64,000 nucleotides of DNA from Telluria beijingensis (GTDB taxonomy: Bacteria > Pseudomonadota > Gammaproteobacteria > Burkholderiales > Burkholderiaceae_D). The first letter of the stretch is position 1, and each line of letters opens with the position of its first letter. Shown here one piece after another: positions 45,412-53,061 of the stretch. The stretch covers positions 2,945,387 to 3,009,386 of the forward strand of contig NZ_CP132480.1 in the NCBI RefSeq assembly GCF_030770395.1, written 5' to 3'. The notes beneath the pieces were generated by a model, which searched no databases, was not told where the DNA came from, and worked only from the letters and a program-made list of their open reading frames with translations. The position numbers and the translations under genes were made by a program.

Positions 45412-46830
45412 TCACGGGATGCGCGGGAAGTTGAACAACGCGCCGATATTGGCGTTGATGCGCACGCCCAGCACCAGCGCATCCTGGATGTCGCGCGGGT
45501 AGTTCGGCGTCACGCGCGAATCGGGCTTGTGCAGGTACTGGATGTTCGGCGCCACCGTCACGCCCGGCGCCAGCGCATAGCTGTAGGCCGCTTCCAGCAC
45601 ATAGCCTTCCGAGTTCACGCGGCCGGTGCCGCCGCCCAGCGCGCGCCGCTCGCTCAGGAACGCCACCTGCTTGTCCGGCATCTTGAGCGTGCTGGCGACG
45701 ATGCCGAAGGTATCGTTGTCACGGCCGGCGAAGGTGCCAGTCTTGACCACGCCGACCTTGGCCGTGTACTTGATCGCTTCCGAATCGCTGCGGTTGTACA
45801 CCATGCTGCCGAACATGGCGACGTTGCGGCGCGACTTCAGGTCGGGCCGCCACAAGACCCTGTCGCCCATCAGGTACAGGCCGTTGCCGTGGCGGTGCGT
45901 GAGGCGCTTGCCGCCGAAGCGGGTGAACGACTGCCCTGCCGTATTCAGGTAGACGTCGTTGCGCGCCGCGTCGAGGTACCAGATACCCAGGCGCACGCGG
46001 CGCGGCATCGGATCGTTATGGAACTCGGTCTCGTAGCCCGTCTCGAGCATGTAGTTCTGGCCGGTGATGCGGCTCGAGCTGAAATCCCACAGGTGGGTGC
46101 CGGCGTCCAGCGTGGCCGGGTCGATCGAGAACGAGCCGGCATGCACATAGGTCTTCTCGCTCGGCCGGTAGCTGATTCGACCGCCCCAGGTCGACAGCGG
46201 CGCCAGCACGGTGCCGGACGACTGGCTGAAGCCATACAGCGCGCCGCTGTGGGCGTGGTTCTGGAACAGGGTCGAGAACGGCGACTTGGCGAAAGTCTGG
46301 AAGGCGCTCATGCGGCCGATCGAGAAGCTCAGGTCGTTCTTGTTCACCAGCGAGAAGTTCTGGTGGAAGCTCAGGTCGAGGAAGCGCAGCAGCGTGAACG
46401 GCGCCGAGTTTTCCTGGGCCGACGTGCCGCCGCCGATGTAGTAGCTGGTCAGGCTGCGGCTCTTGATGCCGATGATGGTGGCCTGGACCTTGCCGCCCTT
46501 CCAGCCGACCAGCCGGTCGAGGTCGAAGTCGGCGCCCGCCACCGCGTACTGCGAGGCGGTGGCGCCCTGGTCGATGCCGCCGCTGGGATTGGCCGCCAGT
46601 TCCATGTTCAGCATCAGGCGGGTATAGATGCCCTTGTCGGCCAGCGAGGCCAGCACGCCGCTATCGGTCGGCTTTTGCGGCGCCGCCTGGCGCCCCGCCT
46701 CGGTGGTCACCGCCGCATCGGTGGCGCCGGCGCGGGCCGGATTCGGGGCCTGGGCCCAGGCCGCGCTGGCGCCCATCGCGCACACCATGGCGCAGGCGCC
46801 GGACAGGCGCTTTCGGTCGAGTCTACTCAT
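45412..46830 (-). CDS. OprB-type carbohydrate porin
   Basis: Outer-membrane beta-barrel, 472 residues. Signal peptide at 1-26 (GACAMVCAMGASAAWAQ). The rest alternates polar and apolar residues in strands rich in Tyr, Gly and Asn, with the OprB-like segments LMLNMELAANPSGG, YSYALAPGVTVAPNIQYLHKPD and the C-terminal strand ALVLGVRINANIGALFNFPRIP. Ribosome site GGAG precedes the ATG. Between RidA (59 bp away) and the carboxylesterase, so it likely passes the substrate of the catabolic cluster through the outer membrane. Solute not deducible; sugars and organic acids are both known for the family. Confidence 0.88.
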   Translation of the reverse strand: MSRLDRKRLSGACAMVCAMGASAAWAQAPNPARAGATDAAVTTEAGRQAAPQKPTDSGVLASLADKGIYTRLMLNMELAANPSGGIDQGATASQYAVAGADFDLDRLVGWKGGKVQATIIGIKSRSLTSYYIGGGTSAQENSAPFTLLRFLDLSFHQNFSLVNKNDLSFSIGRMSAFQTFAKSPFSTLFQNHAHSGALYGFSQSSGTVLAPLSTWGGRISYRPSEKTYVHAGSFSIDPATLDAGTHLWDFSSSRITGQNYMLETGYETEFHNDPMPRRVRLGIWYLDAARNDVYLNTAGQSFTRFGGKRLTHRHGNGLYLMGDRVLWRPDLKSRRNVAMFGSMVYNRSDSEAIKYTAKVGVVKTGTFAGRDNDTFGIVASTLKMPDKQVAFLSERRALGGGTGRVNSEGYVLEAAYSYALAPGVTVAPNIQYLHKPDSRVTPNYPRDIQDALVLGVRINANIGALFNFPRIP

Positions 46831-46889
46831 CTTCTCACTCCATCATTCTAGTTAATTGTCGGGAACGGTTCGAGGACGGCGGGCCGGGT

Positions 46890-47294
46890 TCAGGCCAGTG
46901 CGGCGGTGACCTCGATCTCGATCAGGAAGTCCGGCAGCGCCAGCGCCGCCACACCCACCACCGTGTTGGCGGCCGGCTCGGCCTCGCCGTAGAAGGCCGC
47001 GATCTCGGCGCAGATCGGACCCAGTTTTTCCGGGTCGTGGTTGACGATGTAGGTGCGCATGCGCACCACGTCGGCCGGGGTGGCGCCGGCCGCGGCCAGC
47101 ACCTGCTTCAGGTTGGCCAGCGCCTGGCGCGCCTGGGCCACCACGTCGCTGCCGCCCACCAGCTGGTACTGGCTGTCCCAGGCCACCTGGCCGGCCAGGT
47201 GCAGGGTGCGGCCGGGCTGCTGCTCGACGGCGTGGGAAAAGCCGAACGGGACGCTGGCATACATGGTGTCGGGATTGATGGCGCGGCGGGTCAT
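46890..47294 (-). CDS. RidA family (enamine/imine deaminase-like) protein
   Basis: 134 residues, usual for YjgF/RidA. Family residues seen: HLAGQVAWDSQ with Gly and Gln in the binding cleft, VVRMRTYIVNHD with the substrate-gripping Arg near 104, and FLIEIEVTAAL at the end. RidA proteins hydrolyse reactive enamines or imines formed by amino acid oxidases and PLP enzymes; here it lies in the gene set with a flavin amine dehydrogenase, where such an imine would arise. The C-terminal segment has Leu-Pro before F-L-I-E where archetypal RidA has another pattern, so it belongs to a side subfamily. AGGAG ribosome site present. Confidence 0.9.
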   Translation of the reverse strand: MTRRAINPDTMYASVPFGFSHAVEQQPGRTLHLAGQVAWDSQYQLVGGSDVVAQARQALANLKQVLAAAGATPADVVRMRTYIVNHDPEKLGPICAEIAAFYGEAEPAANTVVGVAALALPDFLIEIEVTAALA

Positions 47295-47337
47295 GGAATG
47301 CTCCTGGTTCGAAGGTGATTGGGTTGGTCGGATGCGC

Positions 47338-47886
47338 TCATGGCGCCCGGGTACCGCTGCCGTGCTGGCACAGCTCGAAGATGTGGCCCCACGGGTCGCG
47401 GAAATAACGGAAGGCCGAACCGGCGGTCGGCCCCTCGTCGAGGGCGATGCGCTCCATCACGCTGCAGCCGTTTTCCAGCAGCACGGCGGCCGAGGCTTCG
47501 AGGTCGTCGACCTCGATCCCGAGGTGGTGGCTGCCGACGTGGTTGCTGGGCAGCGGCGCGCTGCTGCCGCCCAGCGGGCGCCGGTACTCGAACAGCTCGA
47601 GCCGGAAGCCATCCGGGAACTGCAGCATCGCCAGCCGCAGCCGGGCGTCCGGAATGCCGAGGTGCGCCTCGGTCCAGTCGCGCCCCTCGGCGTCGCGCGG
47701 GATGTCGGCCGCGTCCAGCGGTCCCAGGGCGTAGAGCGGCGTCACACCGAACACGCGGCGGTAGAAATCGATGACGGGTTCCAGCTCGGCGACCGTCCAG
47801 GAGACGTGATCGATGCGGCGGAAACTGATAAGTGCTTGGCTCAAGGCGTGACCTTTCCTGACGCGGTGTGCGTCATGCGTGAACAT
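47338..47886 (-). CDS. VOC family (glyoxalase/dioxygenase fold) protein
   Basis: 182 residues from the ATG at 47886. A TTG at 47844 with AGGAAAGG 7 nt before it would give 168 residues beginning SQALISFRRIDHVSW and is a serious alternative start. Two beta-alpha-beta-beta-beta modules with metal ligands: His in RIDHVSWTV, His in GSHHLGIEV and Glu in FRYFRDPWGHIFELCQ, the pattern of methylmalonyl-CoA epimerase or lactoylglutathione-lyase-like members. In the leftward operon between the symporter and RidA. Reaction unknown. Confidence 0.85.
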   Translation of the reverse strand: MFTHDAHRVRKGHALSQALISFRRIDHVSWTVAELEPVIDFYRRVFGVTPLYALGPLDAADIPRDAEGRDWTEAHLGIPDARLRLAMLQFPDGFRLELFEYRRPLGGSSAPLPSNHVGSHHLGIEVDDLEASAAVLLENGCSVMERIALDEGPTAGSAFRYFRDPWGHIFELCQHGSGTRAP

Positions 47887-47941
47887 CGGTGGAACGAAAC
47901 TTCAAGAAGGCGGCGGCGCACGCTGGCGCCGCCGCGGTTCC

Positions 47942-49444
47942 TCAGGCGGCGGCCGCCTTGCCAGTCGGCGCCGGCGCCACCGGCAAGCCCGGTCCGAGCG
48001 CCAGGCCGGCGCGGCCCGGCGCCCTGGTCATGAGGCTGACCGCCACCATCACCACGGCATTGATGGCCATGGCCAGCAGGCCCGGCTCCCAGCCCGGCAG
48101 GGTCGCCGCCCAGTAGGTCTTGGCGAACGGCGCGACCAGGGCGGTAAAGCCCGCGACCACGCCGCAGATGACGCCGACGGCGGTGGCGCGGCGCCACAGG
48201 AAGGCCAGGAACACGCCCGGGGCCAGCATGCCGATGGCCGAATAGGCGTTGAGCAGGATCGACATCAGCGAACCTTTCTGCAGCAGCGAGACCGCCACCG
48301 CGATCACCGCGAAACCGACCACCGACACCCGCGACAGCAGCAGCGCGTTGCGCTCGCCCAGGTTCGGCGCCAGCGGCGTGACCACGTTGCGGGTGAAGAT
48401 CGAGGCGGCGGTCAGCAGCAGCACCGAGCCCGGGGCCAGCGCCAGCAGGAAGCCGGTGCCGGCCAGCAGGCCGATCACCCACTCGGGATACTGGTTCGAC
48501 ACGAACTGCAGCAGGGCCGCGTTCATGTTGCCGCCCGGCGGCTGGGTGCCGGCCACCAGCGCGCCCAGGCCCAGCACGATGATGAAGAAGAAGGCCAGCG
48601 AATAGATCGGCTGCCAGATGGCGTTGCGACGGATCGCGGTCGGGCTGTGGGCCGAATACGAAATCTGGAACAGGTGCGGGAACACCCAGTTGCCGAGCGC
48701 GATGTTCAGGGCCGAGGTGATCAGCCAGATGCCGGTGGTGGTGGCGTTCGGATCGATGCCGGGAAGTTTGGTGATGCCGGGATAGCTTTGCTCGGCCAGG
48801 GTGAACACGTCCATCAGCGAGCTGGCGCCGACCTTGTCGGCCAGGGTCCAGGCCAGGATCACGACCAGCACCACCATCAGGATGTCCTTGATCGCCGCCG
48901 CATAGGCGGCCGAGCGCAGGCCGGCGAACAGCACGAAGGTCACCATCACCAGGCCCGCGAGCAGGTGCGAGACGAGCGGCGAGACGGCGTCGCCGAAGGT
49001 GAGCGCGACCACCAGGCCCAGGCTCACCAGCTGGATCTGCACGTACACGATCAGGGCGCCGATGCCGACGATCCCCGTGACCACGCCCAGCCACGGCGCC
49101 TCGTAGCGGGCGGCAAAGAAGTCGGCCTGGGTCACCAGGCCGGCCGTGCGCCCGGCGCGCCAGATCTTCGGCATCAGCAAATAGCCGATGGCATACGACA
49201 GCGACACCGAGCAGAAGGCCAGGTAGGCCGGCGCGCCCATCGCCCAGGCATAGCCGGCGATGCCGAACACGGCGAAGGTGGTATAGATCTCACCGGCGTT
49301 CATGAACCAGAACAGCAGGGTGCCCATGCCGCGGCCACCCAGCGCCCAGTCGGCGACGGTCTTGTTCTTCGTCTTGGCGCGGCCGAAGCCGATGGCGCCG
49401 ACCACGGTCGTCAGCAGCAGCAGGAGTACGATGCTCAGTTTCAT
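47942..49444 (-). CDS. Sodium:solute symporter (SSS family)
   Basis: Inner-membrane importer of 500 residues with about 13 helices. SSS marks: the N-terminal GRGMGTLLFWFMNAGEIYTTFAVFGIAGYAWAMGAPA region, ALNIALGNWVFPHLFQISYSA, and APGSVLLLTAASIFTRNVVTPL near helix 8 with Na-site Ser and Thr. Its start overlaps the DUF3311 stop by 4 bp, the classic pairing of this subfamily. Organic acids or amino acids are typical substrates. It heads, with DUF3311, the leftward transcription unit of the catabolic island and is probably the uptake route for the compound the dehydrogenase acts on. Confidence 0.92.
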   Translation of the reverse strand: MKLSIVLLLLLTTVVGAIGFGRAKTKNKTVADWALGGRGMGTLLFWFMNAGEIYTTFAVFGIAGYAWAMGAPAYLAFCSVSLSYAIGYLLMPKIWRAGRTAGLVTQADFFAARYEAPWLGVVTGIVGIGALIVYVQIQLVSLGLVVALTFGDAVSPLVSHLLAGLVMVTFVLFAGLRSAAYAAAIKDILMVVLVVILAWTLADKVGASSLMDVFTLAEQSYPGITKLPGIDPNATTTGIWLITSALNIALGNWVFPHLFQISYSAHSPTAIRRNAIWQPIYSLAFFFIIVLGLGALVAGTQPPGGNMNAALLQFVSNQYPEWVIGLLAGTGFLLALAPGSVLLLTAASIFTRNVVTPLAPNLGERNALLLSRVSVVGFAVIAVAVSLLQKGSLMSILLNAYSAIGMLAPGVFLAFLWRRATAVGVICGVVAGFTALVAPFAKTYWAATLPGWEPGLLAMAINAVVMVAVSLMTRAPGRAGLALGPGLPVAPAPTGKAAAA

Positions 49445-49743
49445 GCGTGCCCCGCCGGCGCCTGGGCGCTTTCGCTATTGGCGATGGCGGCCATGAAGGC
49501 TTCTTCCTCGGCCTGCACCCCGGCGCGGCGATCGAGTTCGAATACGATCGCGAACAGCACCGTGGCCAGGATCACACCGGCCATCTGCCAGGCCATGGGG
49601 AATGGCAGGCCGAACGGCTTGTAGGTCACATCGTTGATGAAAGGCGCCATGCCGAGCTGCCACACGAAGGGCAAGGTCAGCAGCCACAAGTGGCCTCGGC
49701 GGATCACCCGTGCGGGTGGATCGGTATGCAAATCGGACTTCAT
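49441..49743 (-). CDS. DUF3311 small membrane protein, symporter partner
   Basis: 100 residues from the ATG at 49743. Two helices (HLWLLTLPFVWQLGMAPFIND and MAWQMAGVILATVLFAIVFELDRR) with the family's P-x4-G-x-P-F turn (YKPFGLPFPMAWQ). The acidic C terminus overlaps the symporter start. DUF3311 proteins accompany SSS transporters and probably act as small subunits, though this is not proven. The promoter at 49797-49825 and the operator at 49773-49793 lie directly upstream. Confidence 0.88.
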   Translation of the reverse strand: MKSDLHTDPPARVIRRGHLWLLTLPFVWQLGMAPFINDVTYKPFGLPFPMAWQMAGVILATVLFAIVFELDRRAGVQAEEEAFMAAIANSESAQAPAGHA

Positions 49744-49772
49744 GGCGGAACCTTTTCGATACGATGAGATGT

Positions 49773-49793
49773 TTGTGCAGCAAAACTGCACAA
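49773..49793. promoter_or_regulatory. Operator 1 of the XRE-cupin regulator (candidate)
   Basis: TTGTGCAG-N5-CTGCACAA is a perfect 8-bp inverted repeat. Its core GTGCA-N7-TGCAC is shared with the second site at 49937-49955. It covers the predicted start of DUF3311 transcription. Confidence 0.7.
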
Positions 49794-49796
49794 CGA

Positions 49797-49825
49797 AACT
49801 TATTTTAAGAAATGTACGAAGTCAA
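49797..49825 (-). promoter_or_regulatory. Candidate promoter of the DUF3311-symporter operon
   Basis: On the minus strand TTGACT (49825-49820) and TAAGTT (49802-49797) with 17 bp between. The -35 is good, the -10 is weak, consistent with a regulated promoter. Start predicted near 49790, in operator 1. Confidence 0.5.
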
Positions 49826-49900
49826 GATTTTTAAACGCGATTGTCATAATCCGGCCAAAAACGAGGGAAAGCACGTAGATTCCCTGCCACAAGCAAATAA

Positions 49901-49929
49901 TTGACAAGCGTAAAAGCAGGTGAAATAAT
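49901..49929 (+). promoter_or_regulatory. Sigma-70 promoter of the XRE-cupin regulator operon
   Basis: Perfect TTGACA (49901-49906), 17-bp spacer, AATAAT (49924-49929). The predicted start near 49936 abuts operator 2. Confidence 0.8.
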
Positions 49930-49936
49930 CAAAGAG

Positions 49937-49955
49937 CGTGCAGTATTAATGCACG
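49937..49955. promoter_or_regulatory. Operator 2 of the XRE-cupin regulator (candidate)
   Basis: CGTGCA-N7-TGCACG, matching the core of operator 1. It begins at the predicted start site of the regulator gene, so autoregulation is likely. Confidence 0.7.
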
Positions 49956-50018
49956 AATGCCCCGGAATGGTGCGTACTGCGGTGCGTGCACCCGGGCTGT
50001 ACATGAAGAGGAGTTCCT

Positions 50019-50555
50019 GTGATTGGTAAACGTCTGCATGACCTGCGCGTGGCGCGCGGCCTGTCCCTGCGCGGCCTGGCCGAGATCGCGGGCGTCTCGC
50101 CGACCCTGCTCAGCCAGGTCGAGCGCGAAGTGACCGAACCGAGCCTGACCACGCTGCGCAGCCTGAGCGCGGTGTTCGGCGAATCGATGTCGGCCCTGTT
50201 CGCCGACCCCGGCGCGCCGTCGGTCTGGCACAGCCGCCCCGGCGAACGCACCACCCTGATGGGCCCCAAGGGCGGCGTCAGCTACGAGCGCCTGACCCGC
50301 GGCAACGGCCAGATGGAAGTGCTGCGCGCCGTGTTCGCGCCGGGCCAGTTCTCGGCCGAGGATGGCCTGCGCCACCCGTCGCTCGAATGCGTGTACGTAA
50401 TCAAGGGCACCCTGACGGCCGAGATCGCGGGCGCCGTCTACCACGTGGCGGCCGGCGAAAGCATCACCTTCGACGCCCAGCAGTCGCACCGCTACCGCAA
50501 TGCCGGGAACGAGGATGCCGAAGTGATCGTCTCGATCACGCCGCCCGTGCCCTGA
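50019..50555 (+). CDS. XRE family transcriptional regulator with cupin sensor
   Basis: 178 residues from a GTG at 50019, preceded by GAGGAG. Helix-turn-helix at residues 3-60 (LHDLRVARGLSLRGLAEIAGVSPTLLSQVERE), then a cupin-2 barrel at about 95-175 (HPSLECVYVIKGTLTAEIAG; VAAGESITFDAQQSHRYRNAG) with the His residues of the cupin metal site. This is the HipB/PuuR type of small-molecule regulator used for amino acid and polyamine catabolism. It heads the rightward genes and faces the leftward operon; two identical-core operators lie over the two start sites, so it probably controls both directions and itself. Confidence 0.92.
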   Translation: MIGKRLHDLRVARGLSLRGLAEIAGVSPTLLSQVEREVTEPSLTTLRSLSAVFGESMSALFADPGAPSVWHSRPGERTTLMGPKGGVSYERLTRGNGQMEVLRAVFAPGQFSAEDGLRHPSLECVYVIKGTLTAEIAGAVYHVAAGESITFDAQQSHRYRNAGNEDAEVIVSITPPVP

Positions 50556-50652
50556 GCCGCATACCGTTGTTTTGAGCCTGGACATCGTCCTGGCTGCGCC
50601 CTGCGCCGCCAGCGGCCCCCGCTCGCCCTTTTTTTGACTGGAATGGACCACC

Positions 50653-51582
50653 ATGAACCGCAACGACATCAACTGGACCGGCTACATCCCGGCCATCACC
50701 ACCCCCTTCACCCGCGACGGCGCGATGGCATGGGACGACCTCGCCGCGCAGCTGGAGTGGTACGTCGAGCAGCGCATGCATGGCGTGGTCCTGGCCGGCA
50801 CCTCGGGCGAATGGTTCAGCATGAACGAGCACGAACGCGCCCAGCTGTTCGAAGAAGCCGGCCGCACCATCGACCGCCGCATCACCGTGCTGGGCGGCTG
50901 CAACGCTTATACCGCCGATGAAGCGATCCGCCATGCGCGCGCCGCCGAGAAGGCTGGCCTGGACGGCATCCTGCTGACCCCTCCCCCCTATATGGTGCCG
51001 AGCCGGCGCGAACTGGTCCAGTTCTACCAGGACGTCTCGGACGCCACCGACATCCCGATCTGCGTCTACAACTGGCCGCGCGGCTGCGTGGTCGACATGG
51101 ATACCGAGCTGCTGGGCGAGATCAGCGAGATCGACCACGTGGTCGCGATCAAGAATTCCACGCCCAACTTCGCCGGCTTCCTGGAAGGCCTGTACGCGCT
51201 GGGCAACAAGGTGCGCTACTTCAACGTGCCGACCTCGGAACTGGGCGCCGACCTGGTCTCGATCGGCCGCGGCGACGGCCTGATGGGCGCCGGCGGCGTG
51301 CTCGGTTCGGACCATCCCGACTTCTGGCGCCTGATCGAGAACGGCGACAAGGCCGGCGCGGTGGCGCTCGGCGCGCGCGACCGGGTAATCATGAAAGCCT
51401 GGTTCAACAAGGACTTCGCCGGCAACTTCGGCAGCGCCCAGGCCATCCTCAAGACCGCCCTGCGCCTGCGCGGTGTGCCGGCCGGCTACGTGCGCCGTCC
51501 GCTGCTCGACCTGACCCCGGCCGAGGTGGAACAGGTGCGCGCCACGCTCGAAGGCCTCGGCATCGAGACCGGCGCCGCGTGA
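50653..51582 (+). CDS. DapA (dihydrodipicolinate synthase) family lyase/deaminase
   Basis: 309-residue TIM barrel of the N-acetylneuraminate lyase superfamily. Schiff-base Lys in VVAIKNST near 166, GTSGEW near 49-54 in place of GTTGE, and the Tyr in VYNWPRG near 138. The GTSGEW and NWP variants point away from lysine synthesis toward catabolic members. In hydroxyproline degradation a DapA-type enzyme deaminates 1-pyrroline-4-hydroxy-2-carboxylate, and the three dehydrogenase genes just downstream have the form of the enzyme that makes it. So that step is the leading idea; other sugar-acid dehydratases in the superfamily remain possible. Stop overlaps the next start (GTGA). Confidence 0.85.
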   Translation: MNRNDINWTGYIPAITTPFTRDGAMAWDDLAAQLEWYVEQRMHGVVLAGTSGEWFSMNEHERAQLFEEAGRTIDRRITVLGGCNAYTADEAIRHARAAEKAGLDGILLTPPPYMVPSRRELVQFYQDVSDATDIPICVYNWPRGCVVDMDTELLGEISEIDHVVAIKNSTPNFAGFLEGLYALGNKVRYFNVPTSELGADLVSIGRGDGLMGAGGVLGSDHPDFWRLIENGDKAGAVALGARDRVIMKAWFNKDFAGNFGSAQAILKTALRLRGVPAGYVRRPLLDLTPAEVEQVRATLEGLGIETGAA

Positions 51583-52778
51583 AGCAGCCGCCCGCTCCCG
51601 CCGACAGCCGCGTCGTCGACACCCTGGTGATCGGCGGCGGCCTGCTGGGCAGCGCCGTTGCGTACTACCTGGCGCAGGCCGGCAGCCGCGTGCTGCTGGC
51701 CGAGAAGGACCAGATCAACCGCCAGGCCTCGGGCCAGAACGCGGGCAGCCTGCACTTCCAGCTCGAATACCGGATGATCGAGAACGGCCTGGAAGCGGCG
51801 CGCAAGGCGGCCGAGGCGATGCCGTTGCACCTGCATGCGCAGCAGGCCTGGGCGGGCCTGGAGCAGGAACTGGGCAGCCCGCTGGGCGTGGCCCAGCATG
51901 GCGGCTTCATGGTGGCCGAGACGCCGCAACAGGTCGAACGCCTGGCGCAAAAAGTCGAACTGGAACGGGCGAGCGGCCTGGTGACCGATCTGCTCGATGG
52001 CGACGAGGTGCGGCGCCGCGCGCCCTACCTGGGGCCGTCGATCCTGGCGGCCGCCTTCTGTCCCACCGAGGGCAAGGCCGATCCGCGCCGCTGCGCGCTG
52101 GCCTATGCCAATGCCGCCGTGCGCCTGGGCGCCGAGCTGCGCACCGCCTGCAGCGTCACCACGCTGGCCAGGACCGCGCACGGCTGGCAGGCCAGCCTGG
52201 AAGACGGCAGCAACTGCCGCGCCGCCACCATCGTGATCGCGGCCGGCGCCTGGTCGGGCCGGGTCGCGCAGATGGCCGGCACCGTACTGCCGGTCAGCCC
52301 GGTCGGCCTGACGATGACGGCTACCGCGCGCAGCGCGCCGCTGGTGTCGCACCTGGTGCAGCATGCCGGGCGGCGGCTGTCGATGAAGCAGACCGGCGAA
52401 GGCAATGTGTTGATCGGCGGCGGCTGGCCGGCGCGCCTGCACCAGGAACACGGCATCGTCGACCTGGAACGCAAGCCCGAACTGCTGCTGTCCTCACTGG
52501 CCGGGAATATGGCGGCCGCGGCCAGCGTGGTGCCCGGCGTGGCCCATTTGCCGGTGCTGCGCGTCTGGACCGGCATGACGGCGCTGATTGCCGACCAGTT
52601 GCCGCTGATCGGCGAAGTGCCGCGCGCGCCGGGCGCCTTCATCGCCACCGGCGGCTCTGCCTTCACGCTCGGCCCCACTTATGCCCGCGTGCTGGCCGAC
52701 AAGGTGCTCGGCAAGAGCCCCGTCTTCGACGTCAGCCGCTACGACCCCAACCGATTCGCGAGCCTGACCTTTGCTTAA
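51579..52778 (+). CDS. FAD-dependent oxidoreductase (DAO family), dehydrogenase subunit
   Basis: 399 residues from a GTG at 51579 overlapping the lyase stop. Rossmann dinucleotide motif TLVIGGGLLGSAVAYYLAQAG at about 15-35, then a D-amino acid oxidase-like substrate domain with QASGQNAGSLHFQLEYRM and a C-terminal VWTGMTALIADQLPLIGEVP segment. This is the HcnC/LhpB type of beta subunit that oxidises an amine or imino acid. It works with the small [2Fe-2S] and the large FAD subunits encoded next. The following gene starts 8 bp before its stop. Confidence 0.9.
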   Translation: MKQPPAPADSRVVDTLVIGGGLLGSAVAYYLAQAGSRVLLAEKDQINRQASGQNAGSLHFQLEYRMIENGLEAARKAAEAMPLHLHAQQAWAGLEQELGSPLGVAQHGGFMVAETPQQVERLAQKVELERASGLVTDLLDGDEVRRRAPYLGPSILAAAFCPTEGKADPRRCALAYANAAVRLGAELRTACSVTTLARTAHGWQASLEDGSNCRAATIVIAAGAWSGRVAQMAGTVLPVSPVGLTMTATARSAPLVSHLVQHAGRRLSMKQTGEGNVLIGGGWPARLHQEHGIVDLERKPELLLSSLAGNMAAAASVVPGVAHLPVLRVWTGMTALIADQLPLIGEVPRAPGAFIATGGSAFTLGPTYARVLADKVLGKSPVFDVSRYDPNRFASLTFA

Positions 52779-53061
52779 AACCCTTCGCATCCAACCCAAC
52801 GGCGGCGACGGCCTGCGCCCCGCGCCGGTCACCATTTTCGTCAATGGGGCCCCGACCACGGCCTATCCGGGCGAGACCGTCGCCACCGCCCTGCTGGCCG
52901 CCGGCAGCGCCCGTTTTCGCACCACGGCGCGCGGCGCGCCGCGCGCCCCTGTGTGCAATATGGGCGTGTGCTTCGAGTGCGCGGTGACGGTCGACGGCCG
53001 TCCCGGCACGCGCAGCTGCATGACCCTGGTCGCGGACGGCATGCGGATCGAGAGGTCCTGA
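52771..53061 (+). CDS. Small (2Fe-2S)-binding subunit of the dehydrogenase
   Basis: 96 residues from a TTG at 52771, overlapping the DAO gene by 8 bp. Ferredoxin-like fold: ITIFVNG-type strand (VTIFVNGAPTTAYPGETVATALLAAG) and the cluster ligands in CNMGVCFEC plus a later Cys in TRSCMTLV. Same layout as HcnA or the gamma subunit of hydroxy-D-proline dehydrogenase. Transfers electrons between the flavin subunits. Firm by context. Confidence 0.9.
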   Translation: MLKTLRIQPNGGDGLRPAPVTIFVNGAPTTAYPGETVATALLAAGSARFRTTARGAPRAPVCNMGVCFECAVTVDGRPGTRSCMTLVADGMRIERS

